The notes beneath the pieces are model-generated. The model searched no databases. It saw nothing but the letters and a program-made list of their open reading frames with translations, and was not told the DNA's origin. From positions 4,340,001 through 4,404,000 of the forward strand of contig OY755179.1 in the NCBI GenBank assembly GCA_963576735.1: a DNA stretch of 64,000 nt, read 5' to 3'. Origin of the DNA: Bedellia somnulentella (lineage: Eukaryota; Arthropoda; Insecta; Lepidoptera; Bedelliidae). A program made the position numbers and the translations under genes. Shown here in pieces: positions 1 through 8,935 of the stretch; position 1 is the first letter of the stretch, and each line of letters starts with the position of its first letter.

Positions 1-173
1 AAACAGCCTTTGTACTTACGGCTCCAATATAAAAGGAGTAACCAGATCATCATATTCAAGAGATAAAAGATATTTTAATAAAAGATTCTTGGTCCGTCAG
101 ACATCCTACCAAACGCATTACTAGCTTAACCTGCCAATTTGACGCCTATAACAATAAGTTTTAATATATGCAG

Positions 174-1501
174 GCTTCCATCTTGAATGAATTTTTCAAA
201 CAAGTGGATCCAGAAAGAAGCCAGATAGATGTCCCTGCAGAACTGGCGGAGAGGCAGAACTGCTATATACCGGAACTTCAGATCGAGTTTATCAACAACT
301 CTGTCAAACCTCTTTTTGAGTTAGTTTCATTTATATTAACTTCATAAAGTAGAACAAGGAGAAATTATCATAAAAAAATATTTAAATGATCTGACTACTC
401 TCCACTTTTAGATATTGCGTGGGAATTGACCGTTATTCACTCTATCCGAACTTTGTCCAAAAGTCAAAAAGTTGTCATGTATTTCAAAAGATTCGTCATT
501 CTATCAAAGTTTTCGAAGGATGATGGCATTGGTTTGCATAAAGTTATATACGCGATTATGACACGATGTACCGTCTTTGCTTCTATGCAGGCTTTGCATA
601 CAGGGCTGCATGCGATTTCTAGAGTTGTAGTTGACATTTCTATCTAAAAAAAAATGCTGATACTTGATATACGCTTTCCTAAAAAATAACAGACATTGCT
701 TTTCTAGTTTTGAGTCAAGTATTTACAAATATTTGAAATATTTTTTAACGCATTTGCTTTCCATACCGATCACAATCATGAGAATCAAAATAATTTGTAT
801 GAAATCTGTTTTTTTTTTATGACAGGATGATCACAACTTTGTTTCCCACACTGGCTGAGTACACCCAAGTGTTTGAAGAGTATTTGACAAAATGGGAAGG
901 TGCCCAACCTGTTTTCGCTCAGGTATGTATTTGTTCTCGAACATTATAACGATATTAACAATTGTATTTTAAAAGTTAATAAATTCCAGCATATGAAACA
1001 CTTGGATAAAATCTCATAAATGAAAGTCGCGTTTTAGTGCTTGTAACAAACTTTCTCTAAAAGGACTTAAGCATTTCTATAAAATTTTGTGTGTATATTC
1101 AGTAGGTAAAGTTTTAAATTAGAAAGCAGGAGGAGGTCCGACCATTTTTTATTCTCATTTTAAGCTAGTGTTCTTATATTTGTTCGATAACTGCCATTTC
1201 ATGCTTACACAAGTCGAGCTTGTATCAAAAGACTCTTTGGAAATAGACCTTCGATTGGATAAGATTTAGCACACTCTGTTTTCTGCATCAAATACGATAT
1301 AACATATCGTATACTGTGTTATAATAGAGAAATAATGAAGAACTTTTCTTTTCGTTGTAGTTGCCAGTTAATGCTTGGGATTCGATTCTCTTGAGTCCAG
1401 ATTTGGATAATCTGATAGTTGAGGCAATCAGGGAGAGAGAAGAGGCGAGATTGAGAGCTCTCGCTGAGGAAGAGGAGGAAGTAGAAGATGAAGAGAAATA
1501 A
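174..1501 (+). CDS. Cyclic-nucleotide phosphodiesterase-like gene, last three exons (partial at window edge)
   Basis: Exons 174-319, 826-922 and 1361-1501 join in frame with GT/AG introns and end at TAA 1499-1501. An acceptor AG lies at 172-173, so the gene continues left of the window. The first exon encodes an FFKQVDPE stretch, matching the F-F-x-Q-G-D-x-E helix of class I PDEs, then ELQIEFIN and PLFEMITTLFP. In the family the Q and F of Q-x-x-F-I are the purine-binding glutamine switch and the hydrophobic clamp; the Q codon is 279-281. PLFE..T.LFP is closest from memory to PDE9, but the subtype is inferred. The G of QGD is V here, and the usual D-R after the helix is E-R. The C-terminus is a short charged tail of E and R ending in EDEEK. 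The metal-binding histidines lie outside the window. AATAAA at 1497-1502 overlaps the stop. The gene converges with PGM2. Confidence 0.68.
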
Positions 1502-1852
1502 AGCATAAGCTTTCGCTATCATTGTACTTTTGTTATCGCGTAAGACTATGAGCGCAAGTTATTGCCTTATGAGTATTGGCTGTTTAATGAAAGTTTTAGA
1601 AATGTTCTGTTAAATATTATGATAGTGAGGGATAAAAGATTATACGAGTACTATCAATGATATTGAAGAATTATTTTTATTTATTTTAAGTTTTGAAGTA
1701 CAAATTTTGTTCGTTCATTCACTTGGTTATCTAAGTATTTTAGTATAAGACTGTTATTTTATGTCGAGATAAGGTCCTTGATTTATATCTACGATTAAAT
1801 AATATATTACTGTTATATGAAAAAAAGACTTGTATTTTATCGTCCTATAATT
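1502..1852. other. Downstream flank of the PDE-like gene
   Basis: AT-rich 3' flank or 3'UTR of the phosphodiesterase-like gene. I see no further coding sequence or recognisable repeat. Confidence 0.4.
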
Positions 1853-2230
1853 TACATAACATAACATAAACGTTCACGCCGTTTATCCCCGAAGGGGTTG
1901 GCAGAGGTACCAATACATCTGAACTCACATGGCAGCGCCATCTAGTTTCTAGAGAAGGTACCCACGTTTTGCTTAGAGAGTGTACTCACGTGATAGGGGG
2001 CAGGCCTATCGCCGTTTTGTACGAATACACTGTCACGTGACTAAGTATAACTCAGCCATGTGGGTTTCCTCACGATGTTTTCCCTCACCGTTAACAACCA
2101 TGATAGATTAACCACACATATGACTTTAGAAAAGACAAATTGGTGTAGGCCCAACCCAGGATTGGAACTCACGCCCTTCTGTTTTCGGGCGGGTGTTCTA
2201 CCCACTGGACTATCATGTCGCATGTACAAT
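1853..2230 (-). repeat. tRNA-derived SINE, family C, near full length
   Basis: In minus orientation this begins with a tRNA-like head near 2222-2150, with an A-box-like TAGTCCAGTGGGTAG and a B-box-like GAGTTCCAATCCTGG. The body contains the cCTATCACGTGAGTACACT and AAAACGTGGGTAC blocks, and the tail is (TTATG)n, read on the plus strand as cataa repeats at 1855-1870. The same family recurs at 10788-10920, 14985-15115, 19700-20025 and 38095-38475. It is a Pol III type retroposon with no coding capacity. Confidence 0.75.
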
Positions 2231-2989
2231 TTACACATTAATGAACAACACGTATAGTACAGAAGCCAACCGTAAGAGTCATAGATATATATATCCAAAC
2301 CAAAATATGCCACATTTGCCACGCTTGATGCCACAAGAATACATAGTCCAAGATCCCAGAGCGATAAGACATAACTTATTTTCTAAAAGATAAAACTTTA
2401 AGTTCTCAGTAGTGTCTCATGTACTCTGTATACCTGCGTGTTTGTGAAGTTTGCACAGTGACACCTGGGCAGGTACCAGGTGCGAAAGGTGACTAAAAAT
2501 AAGAGTAACTTTACTCAAATTTAGATGGCTGATTTTTAGATATATTTTAAAGAATATCATTCTCAAATAGTATCGCAAGTATCAGACACTTTTCTTGGGC
2601 CAAAACTTTTGTCAGACGCTTTAAAGCTCCACCAAAAATAAATGAACTTTACTTATTTTCTAATGTCTGATTTTTTTATATGTTATCAAGATAACTATTA
2701 CAAAATTATATTTAGTCAGTCAGACAAATTGGAATGACCAAAAATCCACTAAACACAAAAATTATTCGGCCGTTAGTACGGACACGAGAGCATTATGCAT
2801 GCGTTTCAAAGCGAGTGAGACGTCCATAGTAACCCGGTTTTCCTTCTTTAACTCACATTCTGTGTATGTGCGCGCAATGTATAATATAGATACATTATTA
2901 TAGTTCGGATGTCTTAGAGTTTTTTGTTGTTTACATCGTGTCAGTTGTGAGTGATAATTATTTATTTGCAATAGTGAATATTACGGAAG

Positions 2990-3804
2990 ATGAATCATTG
3001 GAAATGTGTATTTTGTAAAAAATATACGGATAAAATAAACTTATTTTCTGAAGAGACATTTAAAAAGTGTGACATTTCATGCATTGACTGGGTGTGACTT
3101 TAATCCTTCCTTTTTCAAAAAAGGTAAACAAAGACCTTTTAATATATTGATGAAGGAGCAGGAATATCAGCTTGCTTTTATGCAATTTGGAAGCCCAGGG
3201 TCGTTTACCGATACACACATACAACAGGATATTTTTAAAAAGTACAAAAATTTATCTGCGAAATTTATAATGTTTCTGGTACACTTGACGTTGATGCTGC
3301 CCGGCTTCAGCTGTTTTTGAATAATTATACCGTTTCTGATGTTAACGAAGAATTTAATCCAAAAAGTTAAAAAAAAATTGATGCTAGCAATTTAGTACCA
3401 TGTAAAACTGAATTATTTCAACAATATCTCCGAGCTAATTACATTGCTAGCATATGGAATAATGCAAATAAAAAACAACCAACCATCTTCACCCCTGAAA
3501 ATAATGGCTGGACGTTAGAAGAGAGCCAGTATCACTTCCATTGGTTTGATGGTGACCAATTACCAGGAGACGTCAGTGAAGCACTTCAAGATACAGGTAC
3601 GTGCTTTAACTTTACAATTCATTTTTTATTTATATTTATAGTTTTATGTTTTGTAATTCTTTTATTTGTTTTATTTCAGAAAAAGCTGACAGAAACGACA
3701 ACAATATAAATGATGACGATGAGAATGATGACTCGAATGGACAATTTAACTGGCTCAACGATGGAAATTCTAATGATTATTTTGATGATGATAACGATGA
3801 TTAA
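2990..3804 (+). pseudogene. Remnant gene inside the long-TIR transposon (F-H-A-L-T-G-C-D motif)
   Basis: From ATG 2990 a short frame encodes a Cys-rich start (MNHWKCVFCKKYTDK) and stops after about 36 codons. A second frame overlaps it and carries FHALTGCD, a Lys-rich patch, and further on NNGWTLEES with WFDGDQLPGD. A well-formed intron (GT at 3597, AG at 3679) leads to a final exon that is extremely rich in D, N and E and ends at TAA 3802-3804. The FHALTGCD...GK pattern with an acidic end is one I recall from transposon-borne proteins of animals, but I cannot name the family. The abrupt jump from N-terminal Cys cluster to C-terminal motif looks like an internal deletion. At least two frame breaks make it non-functional. 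Confidence 0.5.
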
Positions 3805-4034
3805 GGACAATCAAATACTTTAACTTACTAACTATAATTATTTTCTTTTTTACTAAAATTAATTTGTTGAAAACTGTTATCTCTGGAAGAAAAATAAAAA
3901 TATTTTTTTATAAAATACAATTTCTCTGGAAAAAAAATTTACCGAATATATGCAATATATTATTATAATTTTAATAATTAATACCTTGATGTTGAAATTC
4001 ATTTTATTTGAATAGAGATGCAGAAATATTTTAT

Positions 4035-4276
4035 ACATACATACATACATATACTCACGGCTGTTAATCTCTAGAAGGGGTAGCCAGAGCTATGGAATTA
4101 GAAATTCCTCAGCCACTTTTGGAAATGTGAGTGGGGAAAGGATGGTAAAGATAAAGGTTGTTGGGTCTCCAACCGCATCGCCCAAAAATATCTTAAAAGC
4201 TCTAATACCGTTAGTCGCCTCTTACGTACACCTATCGGTAGAAACGGGGTAGTAATATTCTAAGCCGACACTAAAC
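4035..4276 (-). repeat. SINE-like retroposon, family A
   Basis: Minus-strand copy of the most common repeat in the window. It starts (minus) at the block read on plus as ctaagccgacact near 4260 and ends in the ATGT-type tail at 4035-4056. It sits inside the long-TIR transposon and is therefore younger than it. Confidence 0.75.
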
Positions 4277-4794
4277 GGCAAATATTTTACCGAAAGCAGT
4301 AAGTACTTTTTGGAATATTTAAATTCTTCGCTCTGATAAACATGCGCATAGTGCCCTCGCGTTCGTACTCACGGCCGAATAATTTTTGTGTTTTGTGGAT
4401 TTTTGGTCATTCCAATTTGTCTGACTGACTAAATATAATTTTGTAATAGTTATCTTGATAACATATAAAAAAATCAGACATTAGAAAATAAGTAAAGTTC
4501 ATTTATTTTTGGTGGAGCTTTAAAGCGTCTGACAAAAGTTTTGGCCCAAGAAAAGTGTCTGATACTTGCGATACTATTTGAGAATGATATTCTTTAAAAT
4601 ATATCTAAAAATCAGCCATCTAAATTTAAGTAAAGTTACTCTTATTTTTAGTCACCTTTCGCACCTGGTACCTGCCCAGGTGTCACTGTGCAAACTTCAC
4701 AAACACGCAGGTATACAGAGTACATGAGACACTACTGAGAACTTAAAGTTTCATCTTTTAGAAAATAAGTTATGTCTTATCGCTCTGGGATCTT

Positions 4795-5349
4795 ACTCTA
4801 ACAGTAATGTATGTAAGTGTACGAATGTATTAAGAATCATAATTAAGTCCAGTCGAAAGCAGAAAATAAAGGGGCACTTCCGTGGGAAAAGTAAGGGTGG
4901 GATTTACGAAATTTACCGAAGTGATATTGATGGCATCAGATACAATTTTTTTGGTAGTTTTAGTCTTACTATCTACCAGTTTTATGCCTCAAAGGTGGGT
5001 CGCCATCAATTTACCCCATCGTGGTATCAGATGATACATATGGATATGAACTCGACTCTTCTGCTGAAACACCACCGATGGGCGGACGTTTTCAGCTTAT
5101 ATTAGGAATTATTTTTCACTTTTTAGTTTGATGTGCTTTAAAAGCGTGTTTTTAGTTTTTTATTTAAACTATATTTTATTTTAACTTTTAGTGCTGAATT
5201 ATTTAATCCTGGCGACCCTTATCAGGATAGCGGAATGAATATATGAAATTATTATATTGCCCCTGATTCTCGATAAGTGTTCAAATTTTGAGTTCAATCG
5301 ATCCGTTTCAAAGTGGGTCAAAATCGAGTTTAAAGGAGTCGTTTACATA
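4795..5349. other. Spacer between two transposons
   Basis: No gene or clear repeat boundary recognised. The composition matches the surrounding AT-rich DNA. Confidence 0.4.
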
Positions 5350-5357
5350 CATACATA

Positions 5358-6284
5358 TGTCGTAGGATGATTTGATGTTTAGGTTTTTTGCAAAAAACCT
5401 AGAGATTTTGCAAAACCCGGATAACTAGACAACGGTTATAATATTTTCTAATCTTACTAGGTTTTTTGCAAAAAAACTAGTTGGTTTAGCAAGATTGTAC
5501 TTCTTTAATGCTGATTGGCTGATTTCTGATTGCTCGCCTACTCTTATTCTGATTGGTTCGTCATTGTGGTATTGAGATATTATAGCTAGAGTTATAAAGG
5601 GTAAAAAATGACAATACTTATTTGATACTAGGAATTAAATATTTTTTATTACTCTTTTGTTGGAGTAAAATTACAATCACGTTCGGACATATTATACACA
5701 GATCAAGTTACCCCAAACTAAGTAACACTTGTATTATGGGATACTAACTCAGCGATATATTTAATATAATATAATACACAAATGCTCATCACATAAATGT
5801 TGCTTTCAGCGGGGATCAAACCCGCAACCTCTAGACCGAAAAGCTAGTCACCTATCCAATCGGCCACGGACGTCTTCAATATAGGTAGGAACAATGAAGT
5901 AAGTACGGTTTAAATTGTAGTATTGAGGTATTATAGCTAGAGTTATAAAGGGAAATGACAATTCTATTTTTATAGTTAGGAACTTTTTGTAACTGAAATT
6001 AAAATAACAATCAAATTAAATGTAGATAGGAACAATGAAGTAAGTGCGTCTTAATTAACAACCAATCAGAGATGACGTGTTTATGGAGCACTGCAATCGA
6101 CCAATCAGTGTACAGTATTCCTAAAAACTGACATTTCGTTTCGAAGTCATACTAAACCAACTAGATTTTTTGCAAAAAACCTAGTAAGATTAGAAAATAT
6201 TATAACCGTTGTCTAATTATCCGAATTTTTGCAAAATCCCTAGGTTTTTTGCAAAAAACCTAAACATCAAATCATCCTACGACA
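5358..6284. mobile_element. MITE with ~125-bp TIRs and 8-bp target duplication
   Basis: The ends are TGTCGTAGGATGATTTGATG and its reverse complement, and the inverted match continues about 125 bp inward on each side, including runs of TTTTTTGCAAAAAA. CATACATA occurs directly on both flanks (5350-5357 and 6285-6292), giving an 8-bp duplication as expected for hAT-type elements, although the target is microsatellite-like. There is no transposase. A tRNA-like segment lies inside. Confidence 0.7.
5803..5876 (-). repeat. tRNA-like segment inside the MITE
   Basis: The minus strand reads GTGGCCGATTGGATAGG (A-box-like), CTTTTCGGTCTAGAGG (anticodon-arm-like) and GCGGGTTTGATCCCCGC, a good B box with a 5-bp T stem. 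I see no convincing acceptor stem, so this looks like a tRNA-derived retroposed fragment and not a working tRNA gene. Confidence 0.55.
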
Positions 6285-6393
6285 CATACATAAAATGACA
6301 TATGTCCTACACGTAATTGGTTTTTAAATAATGTATGTTTTTTATGCTGCTGATAGCTAATGAAAAGTTTATGGCTTACAAAATCAGACGTCG

Positions 6394-7745
6394 CACGGTG
6401 TCTTGGCGAGTACTAATTGGCGAGACAATATTCATGTTATGATTTCTAAGAATTACCTTCAAAAATGTGATGTCAGAAACCTGTGGGTAGGTTATTCCAA
6501 AAAATCATTTTGGTATACCCTCATTTCAGCTTATGAACATAGTCGAAAGTAAGTATAAAATCAAGTGTAATTGCAAATTATTGTTAAATCATTGGCATTT
6601 TTTCTATACTTATAATAACCTTTCTTGAAATTATTATCAAAGTTCAAAGTGATATTTATAATGCAATATTTTACTGAAGGTATGTACAATTATTTATAAC
6701 TATATATTTGTATTTTAGTGTTGTAAAAAAAATATTGTAAGGGTTCCAATGAATAGCATTAAATTAATGCTAAATTTTTTGAAACAAGCACTTTTCAGGA
6801 ACATAACATTAATGTATTCACGCTGAATCTTTTTTCATCGAGTATCTAGAACACTGTAGTATATATTTTAAAAATAATTAGACCCCGAAATTGACTGGAA
6901 GTATTTTTTTTTATTGTTCTTCAGAGCATGTCCTCACTGTAACGAAAATGGAGATTTTCGAAGAATGGTATAAACACACTAAAAGTGACCGGATCAAAGG
7001 GATTTTTGAGTTTATTTGTAATAAACATAGCTTGACCCATTTAACCATGGAATCAGACAGGGAATTAAAGATGAAAATTTCGAGTATTTGCACGAGATTG
7101 CAAGAAAAATGGTACAAATCTAAAATGACCAAAGATGTTTTCATCAACAAGCACCAAGATTGGTTAAATGGGCCCGATATGGTGGTTAAAGTGTTCAAGT
7201 GTGTGGTTACTGTGCACAAGATCTTAGTTCATAGTTCTGAGGTAATCGATTCTTGCCTTCTGCCAATTGGGCAGCTTTCGGAAGAAGCCCAGGAGTCAAG
7301 AAATAAAGATTGTCGCAGATTTCGCGAACGCCATACACGGAAACGGTCACGGGTTGCCACAAATACAGATCTTTTGAGAATGCTTTTAATTACATCGGAT
7401 CCTCTAATTAACTCATTTAGGGAAGTACCTCGCAAAAAATCAACTTCATTGCCACCAGAAGTCTTAGAATTAATAGTTCCTCCAAAACTAATCCCACGGC
7501 AATCAATTAATCAACATAATAGGACTGATGCAGAGGATCATTTAGAGTCAGACTCTACCGAATTAGATAGTGATGACTATGGATCGTCTAATGATGGTGA
7601 TTGTTAACGAATTACTCAATAAATATATTGGTACGATTAAAATTGTAATACTAAATACTAAATTATACAGAAAACAACGAAAAAAATATATAATGAAAAT
7701 GTCGATAATATTGTCCCGCTAATTAGTACTAGACGAAACACTGTG
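6394..7745 (+). mobile_element. Transib-type DNA transposon (RAG1-related), internally deleted
   Basis: The left end reads CACGGTGTCTTGGCGAGTAC and the right end, read inward on the minus strand, CACAGTGTTTCGTCTAGTAC. Both continue with a shared ACTAATT(G/A)GCG(A/G)GACAATATT block, making imperfect TIRs of about 40 bp. A perfect 5-bp duplication CGTCG flanks the element (6389-6393 and 7746-7750). A CACNNTG terminus and a GC-rich 5-bp duplication of the form CGNCG are features I know for Transib, the superfamily related to the RAG1 recombinase; CACAGTG is also the V(D)J heptamer. The enclosed frame encodes a RAG1/Transib-like C-terminus. At 1.35 kb the element is too short to encode a complete transposase. 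Confidence 0.82.
6948..7607 (+). pseudogene. Transib transposase, C-terminal fragment (RAG1 core-like)
   Basis: The open frame encodes 219 codons from ATG 6948 to TAA 7605-7607. TVHKILVHSSEVI is followed by PIGQLSEEAQESRNKDCRRF. This lines up with the RAG1 stretch YFHKTLAHVPEII ... SEGNESGNKLFRRFR, the region holding the third catalytic acidic residue. The E of QES (codon 7293-7295) is the counterpart by alignment. Downstream, R-K-x-S-R and LLRML..SDPLI follow the same order as in Transib proteins, and the C-terminus is rich in D, E and S. The parts that should carry the two catalytic aspartates are missing upstream, so this is the tail of a transposase. The frame is intact, which suggests a recent deletion or retained use. 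Alternative: a co-opted Transib-derived host protein, judged less likely because the TIRs and TSD are still present. Confidence 0.75.
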
Positions 7746-7750
7746 CGTCG

Positions 7751-8841
7751 TGAAGCTGTTTTCCCCGGCTACTATACAAATAGTAGTTCTCAAGTATCTA
7801 ATATAATGTTTGCAACCCACAATAGGTTTGCGGGGTAGACTATGGCCCAATAGAGCTGTCTAAGGGAGGCTTGCCCTTTTCTATGGATCATAAACATGAG
7901 CTAGGACGAATTTTAAATAAAATATTTATTTTAATAACAGCTTTATTGTGTAACATTTATATTATATTAATTTAAATTATAAATCTATGTACAGCTTTGG
8001 AATGATTGAATATATTCTATAGGTATAGTGAATTCTTTGTGATAAATTTTAAAGCGTTCATAAATGAAATAATTAAAACATTCTTAACTGGAACTATCAA
8101 TATTTTAAGTTATCTCACTATAGAATGAGTCCTGGGACAGCTGTTACTAAAAATGGGCTCATAAAGTATTAAATTATGCTGAATACATATTTGTTAACTT
8201 CCTACTGCCTAATAAAAAGTGTGTTTAATCTCGAATTGGTTTTCCAAAACCGCTACAAAATTTTGTAAGCATCTCGGTATTCACATGAAGATGAAAACCA
8301 TTTTTTGACGAGATAAACTCTTGTAGCCTGTAGCATGAACGAAAAAGTGTCACGTTCAGCGAGAATGAGCGTGGAAACATACAATCGCCTAAATGCATAC
8401 ATGTCTATCATATTACTACAAATTTTATTGAGAAAATACCAACTCATTACCGAAAATATCAATCTAACACGGAAAGTTTACCTGTCAATTTCACAGCTGT
8501 TTCAGGTATCATTATTTTATGCACAAACTATGCTAATTGCCAGTGTATAATCAATAACATACTTAGAATAGAAAATTCATTATTGCACATAAAAATAAAA
8601 ATAAATTATGGTAATAATATTATTGAATAGAAGTTCAATTGGAATATTTTATACTTAAAAACTCGTCTCAAGAACTTGTAAATCAAACTTAAAGCACTAA
8701 ATTCCAAACCTGCCTTCATTTTATTACGTTAAGAGTAATGTAGAGAGAAAATACAGACTATTGCAAATTGTTTCATTCGCGATCTATTATTTTGTTATTT
8801 GTTCTAACAACATGTTTGTTCATATGTAAAATAAAAATAAA
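7751..8841. other. Intergenic stretch downstream of PGM2
   Basis: Contains the presumed 3'UTR and polyadenylation region of PGM2 on its right side; a minus-strand AATAAA lies at 8720-8725. I see no other gene and no repeat with clear ends. Confidence 0.4.
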
Positions 8842-8935
8842 CTATTCTAAGAGACCATTTTTCTTTGGTTCTAGTAACTCTTCAACAAATTGTTTCACCA
8901 TGTGTTCCATTTTCTTTGTGATGTCATCTTGCTCC
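8842..8935 (-). CDS. PGM2: PGM2 exon 12 (C-terminus)
   Basis: Encodes the last 30 residues and TAG. A clean acceptor (TTTTCAG) lies on the high-coordinate side. The encoded amphipathic helix ([15 protein letters not shown]) resembles the terminal helix of PGM2 proteins. Confidence 0.92.

Larger units (their letters stand above)
2350..4794. mobile_element. DNA transposon with ~450-bp terminal inverted repeats, internally deleted
   Basis: The left arm (2350 to about 2800) and right arm (about 4340 to 4794) are near-identical reverse complements. Both start AAGATCCCAGAGCGATAAGA and run inward past a shared ATTCGGCCGT block. The interior holds a broken gene (2990-3804) and a SINE at 4035-4276. 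I could not find an unambiguous target-site duplication, so the superfamily is unassigned. Arms this long suggest a cut-and-paste or foldback-type element that has lost most of its coding region. Confidence 0.8.

Noticed and set aside
426..647. 73-codon frame between the first two PDE-like exons
   Set aside because: Entirely within an intron with good splice sites; no similarity recognised.
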